DNA from: UBA583 sp964429995 | GTDB lineage: Archaea; Nanobdellota; Nanobdellia; Woesearchaeales; UBA583 | Direction: 5' to 3' | NCBI GenBank assembly: GCA_964429995.1 | Contig: CAYSDY010000002.1 | Coordinates: 162,402 to 226,401, forward strand | Length of the DNA: 64,000 bases | Part shown: in pieces, positions 55,379 through 63,896 of the stretch | Layout: each line of letters starts with the position of its first letter | Numbering within the stretch: position 1 is the stretch's first letter | Made by a program: the position numbers and the translations under genes | The notes under the pieces: model-generated | The model's input: only the letters and a program-made list of their open reading frames with translations | Told to the model about the DNA's origin: nothing | Database searches by the model: none

Positions 55379-57622
55379 ATGGTTAAGAAAATAAGATTGT
55401 CTGATGATTTTTCTTCAAGAATTTATCAACAGTCTATTTTTGCTAATTCTTTAGAGAAAAATTCATTGGTGGTTTTACCAACAGGTCTGGGTAAAACAGT
55501 TATAGCATTGATGTTGTGTGTATATTACTTTAATAAGTCAAATAAAAAAATACTATTTTTGGCTCCAACAAAACCACTTGTTGAACAACAGGAAAAATCT
55601 TTTAAGGGATTTATAAAAAACAATGATGAAATTTCATTTCTTGTTTTAACAGGAATGATTTCTCCGCAGAAAAGAACTCAAATGTATCTTGATAATGATT
55701 TTATATTTTCTACTCCTCAGATTATAGAAAATGACATTATCAATGGAATAATTGATGTAAATAATTTTGGTTTTGTTGTTATAGATGAAGCACATAGGGC
55801 AGTTGGTAATTATTCTTACTGTTTTATTGCAGAAAAATTTTCTAATGCAAATATTAAGATGTTATCACTTACAGCATCTCCTGCAACAAATAGCAAAGAT
55901 CTTGAAAAGATACTTGCCAATCTTAAAATTGAACATTTAGAAGTTAAAACCTATGATGATGAGGATGTTAAACCATATGTTAAAGGAACCGATATAAATA
56001 AAATTTTTGTTGATCTTTCAGATGATTTTAAAACTGTTTTAACATTGTTAAGAAAAACTTATGATAAAAAACTTGAATCATTAAAGCAGAATGGGTATTT
56101 TAAAGGTAAGAGTATTTCTTTGATAACAAAAAAAGATATTCTTGCATTACAACAGGAACTTCGTTTAGACATTTCAGGAGGCCTTGCTGATGAAAATATT
56201 TTTAAGTCAATATCGTTATGTGCATCCCTTATGAAATTAGGTCATGGAATAGATCTTTTTGAAACTGAACAAGTAGAATCAGCTCATTCTTATTTTTATA
56301 ATTTTTTTAATAAAGATAAAACAAAAGCAGTAGAATTGCTTCTTATTGATTCAGATTTTAGATTAGCCTATGAAATAATAACCAAATTGAAAAAAAATAA
56401 TGTTAAGCATCCTAAATTATTAAAACTGATTGAAATAGTATGTAATGAACTTGAAAAAAATAAAAATCTTAAGATTATAATTTTTAATCAGTATAGGGAT
56501 AGTGCAAGTACTATTGTAAATGAATTATCTCAAATAAAAGAAATAAAGCCTGTTCTTTTCATTGGACAGTCGAAAAAAGGAGATATTAGCATATCACAAA
56601 AAGAACAAAAAAAAATAATAAATGATTTTCGTTGTGATCAATACAATGTTTTAGTATCAACATCTGTTGGTGAAGAAGGACTTGATATTCCAAAGGTTGA
56701 TCTTGTTATTTTTTATGAACCTGTTCCAAGTGCAATAAGAAGTATACAAAGAATAGGAAGAACCGGAAGATTTCAAAGAGGTCTTGCATATGTCTTAATA
56801 ACACAGGGAACAAAGGATGTTTTAACATCTTATGTATCTAAAGCAAAAGAAAAAAAGATGTATGAAGTTTTAGATTATTATAAAAAAAAACTGGAAACAA
56901 CAGATTCAGATTTAAAAAATAAAAAGAATAATCTTAATAATTATATAAATGAAAATACAAAAAAAGAAGAAATAGTAATTGAAAATCCTTACATGGTTTA
57001 TATTGATAGCAGGGAAAATTCTGATCTTATAAAAGAATTATATAAATTTGAAGATATAGAAGTAAAAGTTAAAAAATTGGATGTTGCAGATATAGTAATA
57101 TCAGATTATGTTGCAATAGAAAGAAAATCAAAGAAAGATTTTGTTGATTCTATAATAGATAAACGACTTTTTCCACAGATAATGAATCTTATAAAAAACT
57201 ATAAAAGACCTTTACTAATTCTTGAGGGCAGTGAAAATATATATTCGTTAAGAAATATTAATCCAGCGGTTATTCGTTCTGTTTTGTGTTGTATAAGCGT
57301 TGAATTTAGAGTTCCTATTCTTTATACAGATTCTATAAGCGAAACTGCAACAATGATATCTGTGCTTGTTAAGCGTTATAATAAAGAAAAAAAAGAAATT
57401 AATCTTGGTTGTGAAAAATCAGCAATAACTCAAAAACAAGAGCAGGAAATTTTTTTAGCATCAATTCCTAAAGTTAATATTGCAACATCCAAACAGATGC
57501 TTAGTCATTTTAAAAATATAAAAACAATAGTAAATTCTTCGGCTGACGAACTTTGTGAGTGTAAAGGATTAGGAAAAATAAGATCAAAGTCTTTATTTGA
57601 ATTTTTTAATAGAGATTATTAG
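55379..57622 (+). CDS. hef: Hef-type helicase/XPF-family nuclease
   Basis: A 747-residue archaeal Hef protein that acts at stalled replication forks. The superfamily 2 helicase part (about 1-480) has Walker A PTGLGKT (34-40), DEAH box VIDEAH and motif VI QRIGRTGR. The XPF/Mus81 nuclease core (about 565-680) has the ERKXXXD signature in AIERKSKKDFVDS, followed by tandem helix-hairpin-helix motifs to the end. The length and domain order match intact euryarchaeal Hef; some archaea have only the nuclease. The gene has its own AT-rich upstream region and stands alone on the plus strand. Confidence 0.95.
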   Translation: MVKKIRLSDDFSSRIYQQSIFANSLEKNSLVVLPTGLGKTVIALMLCVYYFNKSNKKILFLAPTKPLVEQQEKSFKGFIKNNDEISFLVLTGMISPQKRTQMYLDNDFIFSTPQIIENDIINGIIDVNNFGFVVIDEAHRAVGNYSYCFIAEKFSNANIKMLSLTASPATNSKDLEKILANLKIEHLEVKTYDDEDVKPYVKGTDINKIFVDLSDDFKTVLTLLRKTYDKKLESLKQNGYFKGKSISLITKKDILALQQELRLDISGGLADENIFKSISLCASLMKLGHGIDLFETEQVESAHSYFYNFFNKDKTKAVELLLIDSDFRLAYEIITKLKKNNVKHPKLLKLIEIVCNELEKNKNLKIIIFNQYRDSASTIVNELSQIKEIKPVLFIGQSKKGDISISQKEQKKIINDFRCDQYNVLVSTSVGEEGLDIPKVDLVIFYEPVPSAIRSIQRIGRTGRFQRGLAYVLITQGTKDVLTSYVSKAKEKKMYEVLDYYKKKLETTDSDLKNKKNNLNNYINENTKKEEIVIENPYMVYIDSRENSDLIKELYKFEDIEVKVKKLDVADIVISDYVAIERKSKKDFVDSIIDKRLFPQIMNLIKNYKRPLLILEGSENIYSLRNINPAVIRSVLCCISVEFRVPILYTDSISETATMISVLVKRYNKEKKEINLGCEKSAITQKQEQEIFLASIPKVNIATSKQMLSHFKNIKTIVNSSADELCECKGLGKIRSKSLFEFFNRDY

Positions 57623-57988
57623 ATAGACACGATTTAGAGAGGTTTTTGTGAAAATTTTGGGTTGATAGATTTTTTTCTAAATTCTTGTTAAATATAATTT
57701 GATCGAAGGATATGATAAACATTGTAATATATCAAAATCATGTATTATAACTTCTTATTAATGCCAGTAAAAGTCATAAATAGAGTAGGTTCAATTGGAG
57801 TTAACAGATAGTTGAAAAAAACATCCATAGTTTGAGAATCGGAACTATGCTTTTTATTTTTTTTCTTCTGTTTGATTGTTTATATTTTAAAATTTAGCCA
57901 CTAAAAATTCTTGCATTTAACATTCACCGTTTTGTTAATTATCAAGAAACACTAAAAATTTTTAAATGGAGATGATAATATTATTGTA
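57623..57988. other. Intergenic region with hairpin similar to 55261-55283
   Basis: 366 bases without a supported gene. At 57826-57849, CATAGTT pairs with AACTATG around TGAGAATCGG, followed by CTTTTTATTTTTTTT. This looks like the 3' end of a short transcript. It shares CATAGTTTGAGAA with the minus strand of 55283-55261. The rest is AT-rich; I see no tRNA or open frame with good codon use. Confidence 0.45.
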
Positions 57989-58585
57989 ATGGAATTTATA
58001 AATACTTTAAAGGCTTCTTTTAATCTTTTGACTCTTGATGATGAAAGTTATGACTATATTAAGGAAAACAAAATATCTAAAAGGAATTTTATATTTCTTT
58101 TTTTTCTTTTTTTAATATTGCAAATGATTCCTGCATCATTAGATGTGTTAAACACAAAATCCATTGCATATAAGCCATGGATAGTATTTAGTACATCTCT
58201 TAGTTATATTTTAGGGATTTTTTTTGTTTTGTACTTGTTTGCATTTGTTTTTTCAAAATTATTTGATAAAAAGGACTCTTTGTCATTGTATAATATATTC
58301 TTACTTGTATCTTTTCCATGTTATGCCTTGGGTTGTATTTTCAATACTTTATTTGTTTTGATTTTTTCAGATATGCAGAGTTTTGTTTTTACTGCATTTT
58401 ATGTAATTTCTGCCATATTTGTATTATTGCCTTTATTTTTATTAGGTGTTTTAAATCTTTTTTTACTTATCAATTATGGTTCAAAGTTTTTAGAAATATC
58501 AAAACTAAAAATGACTTTATCATTTTTATCCGTCTTTATTGTTCTATTCATATTAATTATATTTTTAGGATTTGTATTTCTATGA
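57989..58585 (+). CDS. Yip1-like multi-pass membrane protein
   Basis: 198 residues with a polar N-terminus (about 1-30, LKASFNLLTLDDESYDYIK) and about five hydrophobic segments (34-53, 68-92, 100-125, 128-155 and 165-197). The architecture resembles the Yip1-like protein at 1408-2010, although sequence similarity is weak. No catalytic motif is visible. It is the last gene before the S13 ribosomal operon, whose TATA box (CCTTTATAAAGGG) lies between them. Confidence 0.5.
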   Translation: MEFINTLKASFNLLTLDDESYDYIKENKISKRNFIFLFFLFLILQMIPASLDVLNTKSIAYKPWIVFSTSLSYILGIFFVLYLFAFVFSKLFDKKDSLSLYNIFLLVSFPCYALGCIFNTLFVLIFSDMQSFVFTAFYVISAIFVLLPLFLLGVLNLFLLINYGSKFLEISKLKMTLSFLSVFIVLFILIIFLGFVFL

Positions 58586-58677
58586 TATTTTCTAAAAATC
58601 ATATTTTACAAAATACATTTCTTTATTGAAAAAATATACAGTAGTAACACAAAATATATAAAGGATGGAACTACAAA

Positions 58678-58691
58678 ACCTTTATAAAGGG
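58678..58691 (+). promoter_or_regulatory. TATA box of the S13 ribosomal operon
   Basis: CCTTTATAAAGGGA at 58678-58691, centred about 29 bases before the uS13 ATG (58714). A leaderless or nearly leaderless message is expected. It resembles the box before the L30e operon (CTTTATAAAGG at 42844), which suggests a shared class of strong promoters. Confidence 0.7.
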
Positions 58692-58713
58692 AATTCAATT
58701 TTTATTTCTATTC

Positions 58714-59184
58714 ATGGATCAAAAAGAAAAAAAAGTTACAAATTTGATTAGAATTATGAACACAGATATCAACACAAATTATAATATGGCTTATGGTTTG
58801 GCCAGAATTAAAGGTGTTGGTTATATGTTTTCTAATGCTATTTGCGTTACTTTAAAACTTGACAAGAACAGAAAGATTGGATCTTTAACTGAAACTGAAC
58901 AGAAAAAAATAGAATCTTTTCTGTCTGATGTTACAAAATTTGATTTACCTGTATGGTTATTAAATCAAAGAAAGGAATACCAGACTGGAGAAGATATGCA
59001 TCTTGTTTCAAAAGATATTGACTTTAACTTGTTGCAGATGAGAAGAAGAGAGGCAAAAACAAAGTCTTATAGGTCTTTAAGGGCAAAAGCAAAGTTACCT
59101 TTAAGAGGTCAGAGAACAAAATCTAACTTTAGAAAGAGTAAAGCTATTGCAGCAATGAAAGCTAAAAGAGGGGCTAACAAATAA
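58714..59184 (+). CDS. rps13: Ribosomal protein uS13
   Basis: A small-subunit head protein, 156 residues. The archaeal N-terminus precedes the helix-two-turn-helix YGLARIKGVGYMFSNAI, and the C-terminal basic tail has LPLRGQRTKSNFRKSK and further Lys/Arg to the end. It heads the operon S13-S4-S11-RpoD-L13-S9-S27e, the conserved archaeal alpha-type order except that L18e is missing between rpoD and L13. Confidence 0.96.
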   Translation: MDQKEKKVTNLIRIMNTDINTNYNMAYGLARIKGVGYMFSNAICVTLKLDKNRKIGSLTETEQKKIESFLSDVTKFDLPVWLLNQRKEYQTGEDMHLVSKDIDFNLLQMRRREAKTKSYRSLRAKAKLPLRGQRTKSNFRKSKAIAAMKAKRGANK

Positions 59185-59189
59185 AAAAA

Positions 59190-59831
59190 ATGGGATTACC
59201 AATAAAACATAGAAAAAAATTTGTTTCCCATAAAAAGAGATGGGACAAGCAGACAATAGTTGATGAGGCAGTACTTGTAAACGATTATGCTTTAAAGAAT
59301 AAGAAAGAAATAAGAAAAATAGAACTTATGCTTTCTAAATACAAATCCATTGCAAAATCATTAAACAGGACTGTTGCAACAAAACAGAGTTCTGATGCTG
59401 AGAATTTTATAAATAGCCTTAAAAATAAGGGTTTTTTAAAGATGGATGCAACTTCTTTAGATGAAGTTTTAGATATAGGAATGAGAGATATTCTTGACAG
59501 AAGGCTTTCAAACATACTTTATAAAAAAAAATTAGCAAGAACTCCTAAACAGGCAAGGCAATTTGTTGTTCATGGACATGTAAAGGTTGCTGGTGTTTGT
59601 GTTTCATCTCCATCTTACATGGTTTCTCTTGGTGATGAGGATAGTGTTGAGTTTTTACCAAATTCAGCTTTGGCTGATGAATCACATCCTGATAGAATTC
59701 AGGCTATGGGAGGAATGGTTGAAATAGAGGAAATGGAAAAGATTCCATTAAAAAACAAAAATGAAAAATCATTTGATGATGTTGAAGAACAGATGGATGA
59801 TGAAGAGGTTTTAGAGGAGGTAGAAGAGTAA
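59190..59831 (+). CDS. rps4: Ribosomal protein uS4
   Basis: An rRNA-binding assembly protein, 213 residues. The N-terminus GLPIKHRKKFVSHKKRWDK and the S4 RNA-binding domain (LDRRLSNILYKKKLARTPKQ and the strand FVVHGHVKVAGVCV) are intact. The last about 40 residues form a strongly acidic tail (DDVEEQMDDEEVLEEVEE), an extension not usual in uS4. The gene starts 5 bases after uS13 and ends one base before uS11. Confidence 0.95.
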   Translation: MGLPIKHRKKFVSHKKRWDKQTIVDEAVLVNDYALKNKKEIRKIELMLSKYKSIAKSLNRTVATKQSSDAENFINSLKNKGFLKMDATSLDEVLDIGMRDILDRRLSNILYKKKLARTPKQARQFVVHGHVKVAGVCVSSPSYMVSLGDEDSVEFLPNSALADESHPDRIQAMGGMVEIEEMEKIPLKNKNEKSFDDVEEQMDDEEVLEEVEE

Positions 59832-59832
59832 A

Positions 59833-60330
59833 ATGGTTAAAAATGCTGATGATATGGTTGACATTTCAGAAGAAGAAGTTGTTAAAACAGAAGAAGATTC
59901 TTCATCCAAGAAAACTGTTGATGTAAAAAAAGCATCAAACGATTCATTTAATTGGGGAGTTTTACACATCTATTCCTCTTACAACAATACACACTTACAC
60001 GTTACAGATATAACAGGCTCTGAGACAATAGTTAAGAGAACTGGTGGTATGGTTACAAAATCTGATAGACTTAAAGCTGCTCCTAATGTTGCAATGGCTG
60101 CATCAAAAGAGATTGCAGAAGCCTGTCTTAAAGCTGGTGTTAACGCATTGTATGTTAAACTTAGGGCTGTTGGTGGACATAATGGTCCAATGAATCCAGG
60201 ACCTGGTTCTCAGGCTGCTATAAGAATGCTTACAAGAAATGGAATAAAACTTGGAAGAATTGAGGATGTAACACCTGTTCCACATGATTCATGTAGAAAG
60301 AAAGGTGGAAAGAGAGGTAGAAGACCATAA
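59833..60330 (+). CDS. rps11: Ribosomal protein uS11
   Basis: A platform protein of the small subunit, 165 residues. The first about 38 residues are an acidic extension (DDMVDISEEEVVKTEEDSSS), in line with the acidic tail of uS4 just upstream. The core follows: FNWGVLHIYSSYNNTHLHVTD, the GG-loop RTGGM, AAMAASKEIAEACL, and the C-terminal DVTPVPHDSCRKKGGKRGRR. It is joined to uS4 by the TAAAATG junction. Confidence 0.95.
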   Translation: MVKNADDMVDISEEEVVKTEEDSSSKKTVDVKKASNDSFNWGVLHIYSSYNNTHLHVTDITGSETIVKRTGGMVTKSDRLKAAPNVAMAASKEIAEACLKAGVNALYVKLRAVGGHNGPMNPGPGSQAAIRMLTRNGIKLGRIEDVTPVPHDSCRKKGGKRGRRP

Positions 60331-60340
60331 GGTTAGTAAA

Positions 60341-60943
60341 ATGGTTAAATTAAAAGAAGAACAGGATAAGGCATTTTTTGTTTTTGAAAAGGATGTGCAT
60401 AATACAATAGTAAATGCTATAAGAAGAATTATAATCGAAGAAGTTCCAACATTTGCAATAGAAGATGTAGAAGTTGTAAAAAATGAATCACCTTTATATG
60501 ATGAGACAATTGCTCAAAGGCTGGGTCTTATTCCTTTAAAGACAGATTTTGAAGGTTATAATTTTAAAAGCGAGTGTAAATGTGGTGGTATCGGTTGTGC
60601 TTTATGTGAGGTTAAGATGTACCTAAAACAGGATAAAGATGGTTATGTTTATTCTGGTTTGATAAAGTCAGATGATCCTGCAATTGTTCCTGTTGATACA
60701 GAAATTCCGATTACAAAACTGTTTAATGGTAAAGGTATTGAACTTAACATGAAAGCTGTTTTAGGAATTGGCAAGGAACATATTAAATGGTCTGCTGCAC
60801 ATGCATATTTAAAAGAAGACAAAGAGGGATTACAGCTTATAGTTGAGCCTTATGGACAATTATCATCAAAACAGATATTCAATAAAGCATTAGATGTTTT
60901 GTGTGATAAGATAACTGTTCTTGAAAATAATTTAAAGAATTGA
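60341..60943 (+). CDS. rpoD: RNA polymerase subunit D
   Basis: The archaeal homologue of Rpb3/alpha that nucleates RNA polymerase assembly. I start at ATG 60341, after the uS11 stop; the earlier TTG/ATG candidate at 60284 lies in uS11. 200 residues: the dimerisation helix NAIRRIIIEEVPTFAIEDVEV, and the loop with C79, C81, C86 and C89 (CKCGGIGCALC), which corresponds to the Rpb3 zinc-binding loop. Archaeal RpoD is often about 260 residues with an added Fe-S ferredoxin-like domain; that domain is absent. Confidence 0.93.
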   Translation: MVKLKEEQDKAFFVFEKDVHNTIVNAIRRIIIEEVPTFAIEDVEVVKNESPLYDETIAQRLGLIPLKTDFEGYNFKSECKCGGIGCALCEVKMYLKQDKDGYVYSGLIKSDDPAIVPVDTEIPITKLFNGKGIELNMKAVLGIGKEHIKWSAAHAYLKEDKEGLQLIVEPYGQLSSKQIFNKALDVLCDKITVLENNLKN

Positions 60944-60948
60944 AGAAA

Positions 60949-61401
60949 ATGGTTAGCAAAAAAATTGATGAGAAAGTAACTGTAATTGATGGAAAGGATT
61001 TAGTTTTAGGAAGACTTGGTAGTAATATATCCAAAAGACTTCTTATGGGAGAGTCCATCGGATTAGTTAATTGTAAGGATATTGTAATACTTGGAAGAAA
61101 AAAATATCTTGTTGAAAGATATAAGAACAAGTTAAGCAATAGAGTTGTAAAACAGGGTCCATATTATTCAAGGAGTCCTGCTGATATTGTAAGAAGATCT
61201 TTTAGAAATATGCTTCCTTACAAGAATCAAAGAGGAGTTGAGGCATTTAAGAGATTAAAGTGTTACAATTCTGTGCCAAGTACATTGTTAAGTGTTAAGA
61301 AAGAAATAATTGATAATGCAAAAATAGACATTGATTCTGTTTTCTATTATACAAAAGTTGGAGACATATGCAAGGTTTTAGGTTATGATAAGGTGAGATA
61401 A
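60949..61401 (+). CDS. rpl13: Ribosomal protein uL13
   Basis: A large-subunit protein, 150 residues from ATG 60949 (the TTG at 60940 is inside rpoD). The fold start VIDGKDLVLGRLGSNISKRLL, the strand NCKDIVILGRKKYLV and the conserved RGMLPYK-like RNMLPYKNQRGVEAFKRLKC are visible. Directly after rpoD, without the L18e found there in many archaea; L18e is at 15726 instead. It is followed two bases later by uS9. Confidence 0.95.
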   Translation: MVSKKIDEKVTVIDGKDLVLGRLGSNISKRLLMGESIGLVNCKDIVILGRKKYLVERYKNKLSNRVVKQGPYYSRSPADIVRRSFRNMLPYKNQRGVEAFKRLKCYNSVPSTLLSVKKEIIDNAKIDIDSVFYYTKVGDICKVLGYDKVR

Positions 61402-61403
61402 AG

Positions 61404-61811
61404 ATGGTAAAGAACAATATTATATTAAAAACAGGAAAAAGGAAAACAGCTGTTGCAAGAGTTATGATTGTGAAAGGTTCTGGAAATATTAATGTTAATA
61501 ATCAGGATTTAAACTCATATGTTCCTAATGCATTGTTAAACCTTAAAGTTAGAGAACCATTGATGATATCTGGTCTTGATAAAAAATACGACTTTAAAGT
61601 TAATGTTTGTGGTGGAGGACAGAGTTCTCAGGTTGATGCAATAAGACAAGGAATTGCAAGAGCTTTAGTAGAAGAAACAGGGAATGATGATCTTAAAAAA
61701 AAATTTCTTGAATATGATAGATCAATGTTGATTACAGATACAAGATTCAAAGAGATGAGAAAACCTAATACTTCAAAAGCAAGAGCTAAGAGGCAGAAAT
61801 CTTACAGGTAA
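61404..61811 (+). CDS. rps9: Ribosomal protein uS9
   Basis: A small-subunit protein reaching the P-site tRNA anticodon by its C-terminal tail. 135 residues, with TGKRKTAVARVMIVKGSG near the start, VNVCGGGQSSQVDAIRQGIARAL in the middle, and the tail MLITDTRFKEMRKP...SKARAKRQKSYR. The terminal Lys/Arg tail ending in SYR is intact, as needed for contact with tRNA. Confidence 0.96.
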   Translation: MVKNNIILKTGKRKTAVARVMIVKGSGNINVNNQDLNSYVPNALLNLKVREPLMISGLDKKYDFKVNVCGGGQSSQVDAIRQGIARALVEETGNDDLKKKFLEYDRSMLITDTRFKEMRKPNTSKARAKRQKSYR

Positions 61812-61820
61812 ATACTTAAA

Positions 61821-61991
61821 ATGGTTAGCGAAAAAAAATTTGTAAAAGTTAAATGTCATGGATGTGGCAATGAACAGGTTATATTTGGTAAGGCATCAAC
61901 AACAGTTAAATGTCTTAAATGTGGCCAAGTTCTAAGTATCCCAAGGTCCGCTAAGGCTGCTATTAAGGCAGAAATAATAGAATTGTTATAA
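61821..61991 (+). CDS. rps27e: Ribosomal protein S27e
   Basis: A 56-residue zinc-ribbon protein. The ATG at 61821 gives MVSEKKFVKVKCHGCGNEQ, with the zinc ligands C12, C15, C31 and C34 (KCHGCG and KCLKCG), as in archaeal S27e. The end is AAIKAEIIELL. It lies 9 bases after uS9 and closes this ribosomal operon; the recurring hairpin element 62010-62054 follows. In many archaea S27e sits elsewhere. Confidence 0.92.
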   Translation: MVSEKKFVKVKCHGCGNEQVIFGKASTTVKCLKCGQVLSIPRSAKAAIKAEIIELL

Positions 61992-62009
61992 ATACTGTTT
62001 TATTATTTG

Positions 62010-62054
62010 AAAAAATAGAGAGCTTAAGAAAAACAAGGTTTTTTTAAATTCTCA
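62010..62054 (+). terminator. Recurring hairpin element after S27e
   Basis: AAAAAC (62029-62034) pairs with GTTTTT (62038-62043) around AAG, with extra pairing of GAG and CTC outside. It is followed by a T-rich stretch and lies 19 bases after the S27e stop. The 45-base unit is repeated nearly exactly, reversed, at 55179-55222, and less well at 19815-19850. Position suggests transcription termination. Confidence 0.65.
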
Positions 62055-62119
62055 ATAGTTTTAAACAGAATTTTTTTGATTATACAAAAAGATATAAAAC
62101 ATTAAGTGATTTGTTTTTT

Positions 62120-62968
62120 ATGATTTATCTATCACAGGCATTATTGTTGATTGTTGTTCTTATTTTTGCTGTTTTATGTATTTTTAGTGATATAAAAACA
62201 AGAAAGATATCAAACAATATAGTTCTTGGATTTTTATTTGTATCTTTGCTTTTCTTTTGTTTTTTTATATGGACTCTTAAGCTAAGATTTTATTTAGTTT
62301 TATTGATAATATTTAGTTTTTATTTTGTTTTTTATTCAAAAAAGTTATTAGGTGGTGCTGATGTGAAGATACTTATGATAAGCTATTTTCTTATAGCTTC
62401 TGTTATGGGTATTGATTTTTATGTTGATTTTATGATTAATCTTTTACTTTTTTATAGTTTTTGCATAATATTTATAGCAATTACATATACCTCGTTAAAG
62501 TCTAAATTGAATGTAATTAAAAAAAAAATTGATTATGAAATGATATTGTTTCAAATGGTTGTTTTGTTTGTTATATTAAGACCTTTTATTAAGTATATAT
62601 TGTCTGTTAAAATGGTCTTTAGCACAGTTTTTATAATATTTGTTTATACTTTTTACAGATATATTTCTCCAAGACTTGCTATTTTTTTTTCAAGATGTAG
62701 CAGGCCTAAAAAAAGACTTATAAATCTTGGTTTTATGTTCATTTTTTTATTAATAAACATTAATTCGTATTCAATTATTGTTTATTTTTTGATGTTTTTA
62801 TTTTTTAGGTTACTTGCAGATTTTATATCTAATATGATAGAATTCATTGATACAGGTTCTGATGAAAAATATTCTACGCCATTTTCCATGTTTATTTTTT
62901 ATAGCATATTTTTTACCTTTTTAATAAATAATAATTTAGTTTCTTTTTTGCTTAAATTAGGATTATAA
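62120..62968 (+). CDS. arlK: Class III prepilin/prearchaellin peptidase
   Basis: An integral membrane aspartic protease of the ArlK/PibD/TadV type that removes class III signal peptides from archaellins and pilins. 282 residues from ATG 62120; the TTG at 62111 is less likely. The two catalytic Asp are D24 in FSDIKTRKISN and D81 in the GGAD motif (LLGGADVKIL, family GXGD). About eight hydrophobic segments follow, including a longer C-terminal region than in basic PibD. It should process the KKC/ISP-type pilins at 30871, 32300, 40691, 45829 and 47367. It stands alone in its locus. Confidence 0.88.
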   Translation: MIYLSQALLLIVVLIFAVLCIFSDIKTRKISNNIVLGFLFVSLLFFCFFIWTLKLRFYLVLLIIFSFYFVFYSKKLLGGADVKILMISYFLIASVMGIDFYVDFMINLLLFYSFCIIFIAITYTSLKSKLNVIKKKIDYEMILFQMVVLFVILRPFIKYILSVKMVFSTVFIIFVYTFYRYISPRLAIFFSRCSRPKKRLINLGFMFIFLLININSYSIIVYFLMFLFFRLLADFISNMIEFIDTGSDEKYSTPFSMFIFYSIFFTFLINNNLVSFLLKLGL

Positions 62969-62979
62969 TGATATAAAAT

Positions 62980-63552
62980 TTATCTTTTTAATGAATGACT
63001 TATTTCCCAGTGGATTAAATTTATACTATTAATATCTGTGTTTGTGTTATTTTGTGATTCATTTTGTTTGATTGGTTTATATGAATATAATTTGCCAGAT
63101 CTTAAATCTAAAGCTATGCTTTTTGTATTTGGCACTTCTAATGGTTTTAAATCTTCTTCTACTATGTTAAAAATTACTCCATTTTTTTTTGAATAAAGAT
63201 ATTCTAAAACTTTTAAAGGTAAATCTGGACAATATTGTCCTTGTACTATTATTGTGTTAAATACAATTCCCTTTTCAAGTAATCCACATTTAGATGCTGT
63301 TTTTGTTATTATATCAAGACTACTTAGTAATTTCTTTTTTCTTGTATATGTAGGATTAGGTGATGTATCGTTTATATGTGCTAAAAATCCTATTCTTGGT
63401 TTACTGCAATATCCAGCAATACCAATGCATGAACCTATTCCACATGTTGCTATTATTGGTTTACTTTCATTTCCACAACCAATATAACCAGTATTTTTTG
63501 CCAATTCATGAATATTTTGCATTTCATAAACAGGCAGTTCTAATCTACTCAT
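62980..63552 (-). CDS. CheD-like deamidase-fold protein
   Basis: 190 residues. The core matches the CheD glutamine-deamidase fold: CGIGSCIGIAGYCS contains the catalytic Cys after the family's G-X-G-S-C, followed by IGFLAHINDTSPN with the catalytic His of LAH. Further strands include GIVFNTIIVQGQYC and GVIFNIVEEDL. CheD deamidates chemoreceptors, but there are no Che proteins or receptors here, and the C-terminal about 60 residues are unusual. Several additional Cys (for example in YIGCGNESK) are seen. It could modify another target, such as an archaellum or surface protein. It converges with the prepilin peptidase, 11 bases away. Confidence 0.7.
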   Translation of the reverse strand: MSRLELPVYEMQNIHELAKNTGYIGCGNESKPIIATCGIGSCIGIAGYCSKPRIGFLAHINDTSPNPTYTRKKKLLSSLDIITKTASKCGLLEKGIVFNTIIVQGQYCPDLPLKVLEYLYSKKNGVIFNIVEEDLKPLEVPNTKSIALDLRSGKLYSYKPIKQNESQNNTNTDINSINLIHWEISHSLKR

Positions 63553-63896
63553 TGGAATTTATTAATCATTTATGCTTTATAAGTTTTTTTTACTAAGGTG
63601 TTTTTAAGGAACATATTGTATTTAAAATTGAGAACATAAATTTAAAACTGAATAAATTATGCTAAAGTTGAAAAAAAACTTCAGTTTTTCTTAAAATTAA
63701 AAAAAGAATTATGAGGATACAGTTAATGCTTTGATTAGCTTTAAAGGTTTCAGTCACTCATCTTATTCGTTCGGAAGTTTGTTATTCACAAACCATTGTG
63801 ATTTATGCAATCCCTTTTTAATAAAAAAATTATGCACAAAGTTACTACAAAACAAAGTAACACATAGTTATAAATTTAAAAATAGACCTGCTTTTT
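63553..63896. other. Intergenic region before the terminal repeat
   Basis: 344 bases without a supported gene. A hairpin GTTTGT-TATTC-ACAAAC lies at 63777-63793, inside a G+C-richer stretch (about 63720-63815, including GTTTCAGTCACTCATC), which may be a small RNA. A TATA box TTATAAATTT lies at 63868-63877, about 25 bases before an ATG at 63897. The rest is AT-rich. Confidence 0.4.

Noticed and set aside
60284..60340. Upstream start for RpoD
   Set aside because: It overlaps the conserved end of uS11 in another frame; the family N-terminus starts at 60341.
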